From Oscillospiraceae bacterium (GTDB lineage: Bacteria; Bacillota; Clostridia; Oscillospirales; Ruminococcaceae): 64,000 bases of DNA. Shown here one piece after another: positions 41,089 through 49,631 of this stretch. Each line of letters starts with the position of its first letter. The stretch's first letter is position 1. The notes beneath the pieces are model-generated. The model ran no database searches. It was not told the DNA's origin and was given only the letters and a program-made list of their open reading frames with translations. The position numbers and the translations under genes are program-made. The stretch spans positions 1 to 64,000 of the forward strand of contig JAKSPL010000009.1 in the NCBI GenBank assembly GCA_024404815.1, read 5' to 3'.

Positions 41089-42977
41089 GCCCCCTTATCA
41101 GATGGATTTGTGTCCGTATCATCGGGCAGTTCCGCAATCAGCTTGTGGAGTTCTGCCGCAGTTTCAAGAGATACAGCGGCAGTTTTGGCGAGTGCCTCAA
41201 CGGAAGCCGCTTTGAGTTGGGAACGGGTTTTATAGGTGAGAAGCAGTTTTTGTGCTTTCTTCTCGCCGACACCCTTGACGGTTGTCAAAGTGAGTGCATA
41301 CGAGGTTTTTGTGTGTTTTGCTTTCATGTAGGTGATAGCGAAGCGGTGGACTTCATCCTGAATGCGTGTCAGGAGTGCGAACGCCGCCTGCTTGTCGCGC
41401 AGCGCGATCTCGCCGCCGTTTGTTGCGATCGCACGGGTACGGTGCTTCTGGTCTTTGACCATGCCGTAGAGCGGGATCGGGAGTTTGAATTCTTCGAGAA
41501 TTGGCGCGATTGCCGCAACATGACCTTTGCCGCCGTCGAGGAGAATGAGGTCGGGGAGTACCGCAAAGGCATTGAGTGCGCGTTCGGTTTCCGACTGATT
41601 TTCCTGTGCGGTGCGGTATTCCTGCAATCTGCGGCGGATGACTTCCTGCATGGAAGCGTAGTCGTTTTGCAGATCCAGTTCTTTGATGGAGAAGCGGCGG
41701 TATGCCGATTTCAGCGGTCTGCCGCCCTCAAATACGACCATACCTGCGACCATTGCCGCAGAGGAGAGGTTCGAAATATCATACGCTTCGATTCGCATTG
41801 GGGGCTTGGAAAGTCCCAGTACCCGTCCGAGTTCTTCGACCGCGAGGAGTTCTTTGCCTGTGCGTCCCGACTGGAGCGAAAGTTTTTCGCCTGCGTTCTG
41901 CTTTGCCATCAGTACCAGACGGCGGCGCAGACCTTTCTGCGGCTGTTCGAGCGACACCGTATGTCCTGCACGTTTGGTCAGCAGGTCTGTCAGCAATGCG
42001 GCTTCGGTCGGTGCATCCTCTGTGAGAATGACTTTCGGGAGGTCGCGGCCTGTTTTGGTGCTGTAATACTGCGGCAGAAAGTCGTCCAGCGGATGCTCGG
42101 AGAGTGCGTCTGCGGAGATGCAGAAGCTCGACTGGTCGTAGAGTCTGCCGTCGCGGTAGATGAGCACAGAAATATACGTGGATACGTCAGAAGAAGCGAT
42201 GCCGACAACATCGGTATCGACACGCACCGCGTCCATGATGTCCTGATGTTCGCCTGCTTTGCGAATCGCATTGATGCGGTCGCGCAGTCTGGCAGCCTCC
42301 TCGAATTCGAGGTTTTCCGCCGCCTGCTGCATTCGCTGTTCGAGCATCGGAATGGTCTTATCTCCGCCGTTTTTGATAAACCGCACGGCATCGGCGACTG
42401 CTTCATGATATACGCCCGAAGAAACTGTTCCGCGGCAGACACCCATACATTGTCCGATGTGGAAATTCAGGCAGGGACGCTGTTTGCGGAAGCTTTCGGG
42501 AAACGGCCGTGTGCAGGTCGGAAGCTGAAACATCCGATTGACGGTGTTGACGGTTTGTTTTGTGGCGAATCCGCTCATGTAGGGACCGAGATATTCGCCG
42601 TCCGCATCGGTGTTGACCTCTGCGGTAATGCGCGGATATGCGCCCTTGGAGATGCGGATGTAGTGGTAGCCCTTGTCGTCTTTCAGGAGAATGTTGTAGG
42701 GCGGCTGATGCTGTTTGATGAGCGAACATTCCAGCACGAGAGCCTCATACTCCGAGCCTGTGACGATAAAATCGTAGTCGTAGACCTGTGACACCATTTT
42801 CGCGGTCTTGACGGTATGGTCAGGATGGTCGCGGAAATAGCTTGTGACGCGGTTGCGGAGATTCTTCGCCTTGCCGATATAGAGGATCTTCCCCTGCTGA
42901 TTTTTCATGATATACACGCCGGGCGCAGTGGTCAGCGCGGCGGTTTTTGCTTGTAAGAACGGCAGTCTGGGATTCAT
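41085..42977 (-). CDS. uvrC: Excinuclease ABC subunit C
   Basis: 630 residues. An N-terminal GIY-YIG-type nuclease (PGVYIMKNQQGKILYIGKAKNLRNRV), a UVR motif (QAAENLEFEEAARLRDRI) and an RNase H-like domain (IEAYDISNLSSA, LILLDGGKGHVAA, FAITYMKAKHTK) are followed by C-terminal HhH motifs (LTTVKGVGEKKAQKLL). It makes both incisions in nucleotide excision repair. It overlaps its neighbours by 4 bases on each side. Confidence 0.96.
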   Translation of the reverse strand: MNPRLPFLQAKTAALTTAPGVYIMKNQQGKILYIGKAKNLRNRVTSYFRDHPDHTVKTAKMVSQVYDYDFIVTGSEYEALVLECSLIKQHQPPYNILLKDDKGYHYIRISKGAYPRITAEVNTDADGEYLGPYMSGFATKQTVNTVNRMFQLPTCTRPFPESFRKQRPCLNFHIGQCMGVCRGTVSSGVYHEAVADAVRFIKNGGDKTIPMLEQRMQQAAENLEFEEAARLRDRINAIRKAGEHQDIMDAVRVDTDVVGIASSDVSTYISVLIYRDGRLYDQSSFCISADALSEHPLDDFLPQYYSTKTGRDLPKVILTEDAPTEAALLTDLLTKRAGHTVSLEQPQKGLRRRLVLMAKQNAGEKLSLQSGRTGKELLAVEELGRVLGLSKPPMRIEAYDISNLSSAAMVAGMVVFEGGRPLKSAYRRFSIKELDLQNDYASMQEVIRRRLQEYRTAQENQSETERALNAFAVLPDLILLDGGKGHVAAIAPILEEFKLPIPLYGMVKDQKHRTRAIATNGGEIALRDKQAAFALLTRIQDEVHRFAITYMKAKHTKTSYALTLTTVKGVGEKKAQKLLLTYKTRSQLKAASVEALAKTAAVSLETAAELHKLIAELPDDTDTNPSDKGA

Positions 42978-43843
42978 TGTTCCTTATCTGCCTTGTCGCT
43001 GGATTTTTGTTCCTTGTCTGCGTCCACACCGAATTCGTAGTCGAATTTCTCATCGGTGTCGGTCAGGATGATATGTTCATCCGAGATGAGTGTATCACGC
43101 ATATGTTCCAGTTTTTTGCGGAGCGATTCGGGTTCTTTCTTCGGCTTTTCCACAAGCAGCGGCGAATCCGCAAACATTGTGGAATCGAATTTTGCTTCTG
43201 TTGCTTTGTCGCCGTAGCAGTCGATGTCCAGTTCGTCAAGGTGGAGCTGGTACTGCATCGCGCTGAAAAAGAAGATATATGCAAAGGCATTCACGAGAAT
43301 ACTCGCATAGACGCGGTATCCCAGCAATCCCAAGAACATTCCTGCCAGCATGATCGTGCAGGTGATGATAACGAACGCTTCCATTTTTCGATTGGAGGGG
43401 TCGAGTGACAGCAATGACAGCGCGACACCTGCGGAAAAAATAGAGTGTCCGATCGTCAGCGGCAGCGACAGACCATGATATACGTTCGGGAAGATGAACT
43501 TGAATTCCAGCAGCATCAGTACCGCTTCGGTCGCAATGTAGACCAGCAGCAGCACTTTCATGACGCCTCTTGCACGCACCAGCTTATCCAGCCAGATAAC
43601 GCCGACCGAAAATAGCGCAAATCCGATGGATTCCACAGCATATGCGATGATTTCAAACGGAATGATATAGTTGCCCCTGTTGGCAAAGGAATAGAAGTAG
43701 ATCAGGCAGATGACAATGAACACAACAAACATGATATTGCCCATCCGTCCGAGCTTCATGCAGTCCATCACGGTATAGGGGCGTTTGACCTCTTCGCGTG
43801 ATTTCTTTGGCTTTTCGCGTGTCTGCGTGTTTTTCTTGCTCAT
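42974..43843 (-). CDS. Polytopic membrane protein, function unknown
   Basis: 289 residues from MSKKNTQTREKPKKS; GGAGGC lies 7 bases before this ATG. After a basic N-terminus there are about six membrane helices (residues 40-200) and an acidic cytoplasmic tail of about 90 residues rich in Asp/Glu/Lys. I recognise no family. It overlaps uvrC by 4 bases and follows purD by 32 bases, so it is co-expressed with them without obvious functional relation. Confidence 0.75.
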   Translation of the reverse strand: MSKKNTQTREKPKKSREEVKRPYTVMDCMKLGRMGNIMFVVFIVICLIYFYSFANRGNYIIPFEIIAYAVESIGFALFSVGVIWLDKLVRARGVMKVLLLVYIATEAVLMLLEFKFIFPNVYHGLSLPLTIGHSIFSAGVALSLLSLDPSNRKMEAFVIITCTIMLAGMFLGLLGYRVYASILVNAFAYIFFFSAMQYQLHLDELDIDCYGDKATEAKFDSTMFADSPLLVEKPKKEPESLRKKLEHMRDTLISDEHIILTDTDEKFDYEFGVDADKEQKSSDKADKEQ

Positions 43844-43875
43844 GGCAGAAGCCTCCAATTCGGTAGTTGGGGGTA

Positions 43876-45156
43876 TTATTTTGCAGCCAGTGCGCGTTTT
43901 CCGATGTCGGTACGGAAATGCGCCTTTTCAAATGTAATGCCCTTGACAGCGGCATATGCCTTGTCGAGTGCGGACTGCAAATCGTCGGCGGAGGCGGTAA
44001 CGCCCAGTACTCTGCCGCCTGCGGTCAGGAGCTTGCCGTCCTCGGAAAGCTTTGTACCAGCGTGATAAACCGCTGCACCTTCGCACTGACCTTTTTCGTC
44101 CAGTCCGAAGATCTCCTTGCCGGTTTCATATTTTTCGGGATAGCCGCCGCTTGCGAGAATGACGCAGGCGCACGCACCGGATTTCCATGTCATCGGGAGC
44201 TTGTCGAGTGTCTGCTGTTCGGTTGCTTCCATGATGTCCATGAGGTCGTTTTCGAGCATCGGCAGGACGACCTGTGTTTCAGGATCACCGAAGCGGCAGT
44301 TGTATTCGATGACTTTCGGTCCCTTCGGCGTGAGCATCAGACCGAAGTACAGGCAGCCGCGGAAACTGCGGTTTTCTGCGTTCATTGCGTTCATGGTCGG
44401 GATAAAGATCTCGTCCATGCATTGTTTTGCGATGTCAGCGGTGTAGTAGGGGTTCGGGGAGACCGTACCCATGCCGCCCGTGTTTTTGCCGTTGTCGCCG
44501 TCGAGGGCACGCTTGTGGTCCATCGAGGAGATCATCGGGCAGACGGTTTTTCCGTCTGTAAACGAAAGGACAGAAACCTCAGGACCTGTGAGGAATTCCT
44601 CGACAACAAGCTGTGAACCGCTCTCGCCGAAGATCTTGTCCTCCATAATGGAATGTACTGCATCGACAGCTTCCTGCTCGTTCTGCGCGATGATAACGCC
44701 CTTGCCGAGTGCCAGACCGTCCGCCTTGACGACAGTCGGGTAGCTGTTCTGCGCTTTGATATAGGCGATCGCCTTGTCCGCTTCGGTGAATACCTCATAA
44801 GCGGCGGTCGGGATGCCGTATTTTTTCATCAGATTCTTGGAGAATACCTTACTGCCCTCGATAATTGCGGCAGCTTTTGACGGTCCGAATACCTTGAAAC
44901 CGTTTTCACGGAGCATATCCGCCATGCCCAGTACCAGAGGATCATCGGGTGCGACAAATACCCAGTCTACTGCGAGTTTCTTCGCAAGTGCGAGCATTCC
45001 GTCGAGATCGGTTGCCTTGACGGGGAAGCATTCCGCATATTTTGAAATGCCGCCGTTTCCGGGAGCACAATACAGCTTTGTGACGCGCTTGCTTTCTGCG
45101 AGCTTCATGATGATGGCGTGCTCTCTGCCGCCGCCGCCGACTACTAATACTTTCAT
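43876..45156 (-). CDS. purD: Phosphoribosylamine-glycine ligase (GARS)
   Basis: 426 residues, AAAGGAAT upstream. VLVVGGGGREHAI at the N-terminus, the ATP-grasp motifs VVKADGLALGKGV, EEFLTGPEVSVLSFTDG, HKRALDGDNGKNTGGMG and EYNCRFGDPETQVVLP are intact. It is the last purine gene in transcription order of this cluster. It makes glycinamide ribonucleotide. Confidence 0.96.
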   Translation of the reverse strand: MKVLVVGGGGREHAIIMKLAESKRVTKLYCAPGNGGISKYAECFPVKATDLDGMLALAKKLAVDWVFVAPDDPLVLGMADMLRENGFKVFGPSKAAAIIEGSKVFSKNLMKKYGIPTAAYEVFTEADKAIAYIKAQNSYPTVVKADGLALGKGVIIAQNEQEAVDAVHSIMEDKIFGESGSQLVVEEFLTGPEVSVLSFTDGKTVCPMISSMDHKRALDGDNGKNTGGMGTVSPNPYYTADIAKQCMDEIFIPTMNAMNAENRSFRGCLYFGLMLTPKGPKVIEYNCRFGDPETQVVLPMLENDLMDIMEATEQQTLDKLPMTWKSGACACVILASGGYPEKYETGKEIFGLDEKGQCEGAAVYHAGTKLSEDGKLLTAGGRVLGVTASADDLQSALDKAYAAVKGITFEKAHFRTDIGKRALAAK

Positions 45157-45195
45157 GTTGTGGTAATTCCTTTCGAATGTGATAATGGGTTTTCA

Positions 45196-45279
45196 TTTGG
45201 AATTCCGCCATAACGGGATGATGAAATTCCAAATAAAGACCGCGGTTCCTCCCCCGAAACGGCGCAAAACCGTTTCGGG
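45196..45279. other. Two hairpins in the purH-purD gap
   Basis: TTTGGAATT/AATTCCAAA (about 45196-45234) and CCCGAAACGG-CGCAAAA-CCGTTTCGGG (45253-45279) lie in the 143-base gap. Neither is followed by a T-run in the direction of transcription. They may stabilise or process the polycistronic mRNA. No promoter is evident in the gap. Confidence 0.5.
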
Positions 45280-45299
45280 AAAAGAACAGGGGATCAATC

Positions 45300-46484
45300 T
45301 TAGTGATGGAACAGACGCAGACCGCAGAATGCCATAGCAATGCCGTACTTGTTGCACTGTTCAATGACGATATCGTCGCGGATAGAGCCGCCCGGTTCAA
45401 CAATATACTTGACACCGCTCTTGTAAGCGCGGTCGATGTTGTCCGGGAACGGGAAGAATGCGTCGGAACCGAGGCAGACATCGGTGTTCTTTGCGATCCA
45501 TGCCTGACGCTCCTCTTTGGTGAATACAGGGGGCTTTTCGGTGAATACGCGCTCCCACTCGCCGTCTGCGAGGATGTCCATATAGTCCTCACCGATGTAG
45601 AGGTCGATGGCGTTGTCGCGGTCGGGACGCTTGATGTCATCGCGGAACGGGAGGTTCAGCACCTGCGGAGCCTGACGGAGCCACCAGTTGTCAGCCTTGG
45701 AGCCTGCAAGTCTGGTGCAGTGGATTCTGGACTGCTGACCTGCACCGATACCGATTGCCTGACCGTCCTTGACATAGCAGACGGAGTTGGACTGGGTATA
45801 TTTCAGGGTGATGAGGGAGATGATGAGGTCGAACTTCTTGTCATCGGGGATGTCCTTATTCTCGGTGACGAGGTTGGAGAGCATGGTTTCCTCGTTGATT
45901 GCGAGGTCGTTTCTGCCCTGTTCGAAGGTGATGCCGAACACTTCCTTGTGCTCGATCTTAGCAGGTTCGTAGTTCGGGTCGATCTGTACGATATTGTAGT
46001 TGCCCTTGCGCTTGGTCTTGAGAATCTCGAGAGCCTCATCGGTGTAGCCGGGTGCGATGATACCGTCGGATACTTCGCGTGCGATGAGCTTTGCGGTGAT
46101 GGCATCGCACTCATCGGAGAGGGAGATCCAGTCGCCGAAGGAGGACATTCTGTCCGCACCTCTTGCTCTTGCGTATGCGCAAGCAAGCGGAGAAAGTTCG
46201 CCGAGATCGTCTACGAAGTAGATTTTCTTGAGGGTATCGGAAAGCGGTCTGCCGATCGCAGCACCTGCGGGAGAAACGTGCTTGAACGAAGTAGCCGCAG
46301 GCATACCGGTCGCAGCTTTCAGCTCACGGACGAGCTGCCAGCCGTTGAAAGCATCGAGCAGGTTGATGTAGCCGGGGTTGCCCGAAAGAACGGTGATCGG
46401 GAGTGCGCTGCCGTCGTTCATAAAGACACGGGCAGGCTTCTGGTTGGGGTTACAGCCATATTTCAAAAGGCGTTCTGTTTCCAT
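45300..46484 (-). CDS. AICAR transformylase, stand-alone (PurH C-terminal domain only)
   Basis: 394 residues. The family signature is seen in LKYGCNPNQKPARVF, ATSFKHVSPAGAAIG, KYTQSNSVCYVKDGQAIGIGAGQQSRIHCTRLAG (separate motifs) and FFPFPDNIDRAYKSGVKYIVEPGGSIRDD. Bifunctional PurH has about 510 residues and starts with an IMP cyclohydrolase (MGS-like) domain. That domain is absent here, and the start at MetGluThrGluArg is preceded by AAAGGAC. The cyclohydrolase step is supplied by the adjacent PurO. It formylates AICAR with 10-formyl-THF. Confidence 0.93.
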   Translation of the reverse strand: METERLLKYGCNPNQKPARVFMNDGSALPITVLSGNPGYINLLDAFNGWQLVRELKAATGMPAATSFKHVSPAGAAIGRPLSDTLKKIYFVDDLGELSPLACAYARARGADRMSSFGDWISLSDECDAITAKLIAREVSDGIIAPGYTDEALEILKTKRKGNYNIVQIDPNYEPAKIEHKEVFGITFEQGRNDLAINEETMLSNLVTENKDIPDDKKFDLIISLITLKYTQSNSVCYVKDGQAIGIGAGQQSRIHCTRLAGSKADNWWLRQAPQVLNLPFRDDIKRPDRDNAIDLYIGEDYMDILADGEWERVFTEKPPVFTKEERQAWIAKNTDVCLGSDAFFPFPDNIDRAYKSGVKYIVEPGGSIRDDIVIEQCNKYGIAMAFCGLRLFHH

Positions 46485-46514
46485 GTTTGACAGTCCTTTC
46501 TGTATTTGACGAAA

Positions 46515-47243
46515 TTAGTCCTTTGCAGCAGCACCGTAGCGGTTTACGATCTTGCTGACTGCTGTGCCGTCTTCCACGTTGATATAGCGGACAAAGAGGG
46601 AGATCTTGTTGTCTGCGTTGAGGTTTGTCCAGAGCAGCTGTGTGAAGCCGTCGATATCATCAGGGATGGAGACCAGCTTCGGCTCGCCCTCGAAGCTCGG
46701 CAGCGGATTGCCGTCGCCGACATAGGTGTGGATGAAATGGCCCTGACCTGCAACGGGGTTCTGGTAGGTAAAGGTGAAACGCTGGCAGGAGGAGGGGTCA
46801 CCGTTTGCACTTTTCAGGATAGAGAGTGCATAGTTGAAGCTGCCGTTTTCGGTGCGGATGATACCGGAAATACGAGGGGTATAGTTGGGTGCATCCGGTT
46901 CGAACTGACGGGAACGGAGTCCCTGTTCGAATGTGAACTGGTGGTCCATAGCATCGTAAATGGTGTCAGTCTGGTCGCCGTTTGTGACGATGGTCTTGTT
47001 TCCGAGAACGCGGACAGGGGAGTAGATGATGAGCGAGGGATCGGTGCATTTACTCTCATCGTAAGCCTGTGTTTTCAGACCTGCGCCATCGGGAACGAAG
47101 ATGCGGTTACGGGAGTTTTCGCTTCTGCCCATGATGAAATAAGCAGCAACTGCGAACTTACCGTTTGCGCTTCTGCCGAGGATGATACCTCTGCCGGGGT
47201 AGCTGTTGCTTTGCAGCTCTTGTGCAAGGGAAATCATTGCCAT
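46515..47243 (-). CDS. purO: IMP cyclohydrolase, PurO type
   Basis: 242 residues from MAMISLAQELQSNSYPGRGIILG, with GGAGG 10 bases upstream. PGRGIILGRSANGKFAVAAYFIMGRSENSRNR (read in parts) and the RISGIIR region resemble the archaeal PurO/Ntn-fold cyclohydrolase family. It replaces the missing N-terminal domain of PurH. It lies directly upstream of the transformylase gene (30-base gap), which strongly supports the assignment. Confidence 0.88.
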   Translation of the reverse strand: MAMISLAQELQSNSYPGRGIILGRSANGKFAVAAYFIMGRSENSRNRIFVPDGAGLKTQAYDESKCTDPSLIIYSPVRVLGNKTIVTNGDQTDTIYDAMDHQFTFEQGLRSRQFEPDAPNYTPRISGIIRTENGSFNYALSILKSANGDPSSCQRFTFTYQNPVAGQGHFIHTYVGDGNPLPSFEGEPKLVSIPDDIDGFTQLLWTNLNADNKISLFVRYINVEDGTAVSKIVNRYGAAAKD

Positions 47244-47324
47244 TTGAATTGACCTCCGTTTATGTGATTTTCTTTTCTGAAAAAATATGTGCTGTTTGAT
47301 TTTGTGGGTTTTATGAGGAGTTTC

Positions 47325-47454
47325 GGCATCTGCGGATGCCGACCAAAGAGGTACCACCCCTTGATAGTGTACAAAATGGGATTCCAAAGGGACAATGTTC
47401 CTTTGGTGGGGTTTGGGGCAAAGCCCCATTACAGATGCGCCGCAGGCACAACTT
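47325..47454. repeat. Intergenic multi-hairpin repeat, copy 3
   Basis: Contains GGCATC-TGCG-GATGCC (47325-47340), AAAATGGGATTCCAAAGGG (47373), GGGGTTTGGGGCAAAGCCCC (about 47408-47427) and the tail ATGCGCCGCAGGCACAA also found in copy 4. It begins directly after the purN stop codon in transcription direction. Confidence 0.82.
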
Positions 47455-48216
47455 TTACTCTGAGATATAAACCTTACCGTCGCAAACCGAGATCTTGTCC
47501 TCGCAGAACAGTCTGACTGCTTCGGGGAGGATCTTCCACTCTGCTTCCTCCATGACACGCCGCTGAAGCGTTTCGGGGGTATCGTCCTGTTGGATCTCTA
47601 CGGCTTTTTGCAGGATAATCGGGCCGCCGTCACAGATCTCATTGACGAAGTGGACGGTTGCGCCTGTGACCTTGACACCCTTTTCGAGTGCCGCCTCGTG
47701 AACATGGAGTCCATAGAAGCCCTTGCCGCAGAAGCTCGGAATCAGCGCAGGGTGTACGTTCATCATTTTGTTGGGATATGCACGGCAGATGGACTTGTCG
47801 AGAATGGTCATAAATCCTGCCTGCACGATCAGATCGGCATATTCCTCGTAGAATGCTTCGAGCATAGCCGCGCTGTAAGCCTCAACAGAATCGAACGATT
47901 TGCGCGGAATGACACGGGTAGGAATGCCGTTTTCCTTGGCACGCACGAGCGCATATGCGTCCGCACGGGAGCTGATGACACAGGTGATGCGGCCGCCGCC
48001 CAGTTCGCCGCGGTTCTGCGCGTCGATCAGAGCCTGTAAGTTGGTGCCGCCGCCGGAAACCAGCACGACAATTTTCTTGCGCGGAATGTCCACACCCTCG
48101 CGCGGGTCACGCCAGTTTTCCTCTGCGACGCCGAGTGCGTCACCGGTCATCAGGGGATGATCTTCCAGCGTTTTCTTTGCAGATGCTTTTGTTTCCTGCA
48201 TCAGTTCGTCAGCCAT
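47455..48216 (-). CDS. purN: Phosphoribosylglycinamide formyltransferase
   Basis: 253 residues from the ATG at 48216, after GAGGTG. The catalytic domain begins near residue 47: KKIVVLVSGGGTNLQALIDA, MTILDKSICRAYPNKMMNVHPALIPSFCGKGFYG (with Asn-His), and VTGATVHFVNEICDGGPII with the catalytic Asp. An extra N-terminal segment of about 45 residues (Asp/Glu/Lys-rich) is not found in E. coli PurN and has no recognised role. It transfers formyl from 10-formyl-THF to GAR. Confidence 0.93.
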   Translation of the reverse strand: MADELMQETKASAKKTLEDHPLMTGDALGVAEENWRDPREGVDIPRKKIVVLVSGGGTNLQALIDAQNRGELGGGRITCVISSRADAYALVRAKENGIPTRVIPRKSFDSVEAYSAAMLEAFYEEYADLIVQAGFMTILDKSICRAYPNKMMNVHPALIPSFCGKGFYGLHVHEAALEKGVKVTGATVHFVNEICDGGPIILQKAVEIQQDDTPETLQRRVMEEAEWKILPEAVRLFCEDKISVCDGKVYISE

Positions 48217-48248
48217 ATGCACACCTCTTTTTTGTATTTTGGTAAGGA

Positions 48249-49292
48249 TTATTCGATGATAACGCCGTCGTCGCCGTTGACCAGTTCGCCGAGGACATAA
48301 GCCTCCTCGCCGCTTGCTTTCAGGCTTGCGATCGCTGCATCGACATCTTCGGGAGCGACAGAAACGATCATGCCGACGCCCATGTTAAAGGTATTGAACA
48401 TATCGCGCTCAGGGATATTGCCTGTGCGTGCGATGAGGTCAAAGATCGGGAGAACTTTCACGTTGCTGCGCGGAATTCTCGCGGTAATGCCCTTCGGGAG
48501 GGAACGCGGAATATTCTCATAGAAGCCGCCGCCCGTGATATGGGAGATCGACTTGACATTGACCTTTTCGAGCAAAGACAGGATCGACTTGACGTAGATT
48601 CTGGTCGGGGTGAGCAGGCATTCGCCGAGGGTAGAACCGAGATCAGCGAAATGTCTTGCAAGATTCTGCTCATTGATGGAGAACACATTGCGGACGAGGG
48701 AGAAGCCGTTGGAGTGGACACCTGTGGAGGGCAGTGCGATGAGGACATCGCCTGCTTTCTGGGTATCCGCATTGAGGATCTTCTTCTTGTCCACGATACC
48801 GACGGTAAAGCCTGCGAGGTCATATTCCTCATCGGGCATCATGCCGGGATGCTCTGCGGTTTCGCCGCCGATGAGCGCACAGCCGGACTGTACGCAGCCT
48901 TCGGAAACGCCCTTGACGATCTCAGCGATCTTTTCGGGATAGTTCTTTCCGCAGGCGATGTAATCGAGGAAAAACAGCGGTTTTGCGCCGCAGCAGATGA
49001 CATCATTGACACACATGGCAACGCAGTCGATACCGATGGTATCGTGCTTGTCCATGAGAAATGCGATTTTCAGCTTGGTACCGACGCCGTCCGTACCCGA
49101 AACGAGGACAGGTTCCTCCATGCCTTTCAAGTCGGGAGCAAACAGACCGCCAAAGCCGCCGATTCCGTCGAGAACGCCGCTGGTCACAGTTCTTGCAACG
49201 TGCTGCTTCATCAGCTCGACCGAGCGGTAGCCTGCGGTGACATCAACACCTGCTTTTTTGTAGCTTTCAGAGAAGCTGTTCTTGTTTTCCAT
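48249..49292 (-). CDS. purM: Phosphoribosylformylglycinamidine cyclo-ligase
   Basis: 347 residues from [22 protein letters not shown], with AAAGGAT upstream. [70 protein letters not shown] and FNMGVGMI are all present. It makes AIR in the fifth step of purine synthesis. Confidence 0.96.
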   Translation of the reverse strand: MENKNSFSESYKKAGVDVTAGYRSVELMKQHVARTVTSGVLDGIGGFGGLFAPDLKGMEEPVLVSGTDGVGTKLKIAFLMDKHDTIGIDCVAMCVNDVICCGAKPLFFLDYIACGKNYPEKIAEIVKGVSEGCVQSGCALIGGETAEHPGMMPDEEYDLAGFTVGIVDKKKILNADTQKAGDVLIALPSTGVHSNGFSLVRNVFSINEQNLARHFADLGSTLGECLLTPTRIYVKSILSLLEKVNVKSISHITGGGFYENIPRSLPKGITARIPRSNVKVLPIFDLIARTGNIPERDMFNTFNMGVGMIVSVAPEDVDAAIASLKASGEEAYVLGELVNGDDGVIIE

Positions 49293-49353
49293 GCTGTATA
49301 AATCCTTTCGTGATTTGGGATTTTGCGTGGGGAATCCGAAAAATGTATCGGGG

Positions 49354-49631
49354 TGTTTCGGCATCTGCGGATGCCGACCAAAGGGGCACCGCCCCTTTGG
49401 AAACCCGTGGGGAAAACCCCTTCATAGGGTTTTCCCCACACCCCTTTCCTGATGTTTCGGAAGGAGTGGGGAGTTTCGCGCTCTGCGGAGCGCGACTTAG
49501 GGCCCTGCCCTAAGAACCCGCAAGCTTTTGAAAAAGCTTGACCAAAACTTTCGATATGGCTCCCATGTCAGCGTACTAAAATGGGATTCCAAAGGGACAA
49601 TGTCCCCATTCCGAATGCGCCGCAGGCACAA
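49354..49631. repeat. Intergenic multi-hairpin repeat, copy 4
   Basis: Fills the purF-purM gap. Palindromes in order: GGCATC-TGCG-GATGCC; AAAGGGGC-ACC-GCCCCTTT; GTGGGGAAAACCC/GGGTTTTCCCCAC; GCGCTC-TGCG-GAGCGC; TTAGGGC-CCT-GCCCTAA; CAAGCTTTT-GA-AAAAGCTTG; AAAATGGGATTCCAAAGGG (49578). Compared with copy 1, two stems differ in sequence but remain fully paired. It starts directly after the purF stop codon. Confidence 0.87.

Noticed and set aside
39000..41235. Long plus-strand frames antisense to glucokinase and manA
   Set aside because: Both run opposite strongly supported enzymes and show only shadow composition.
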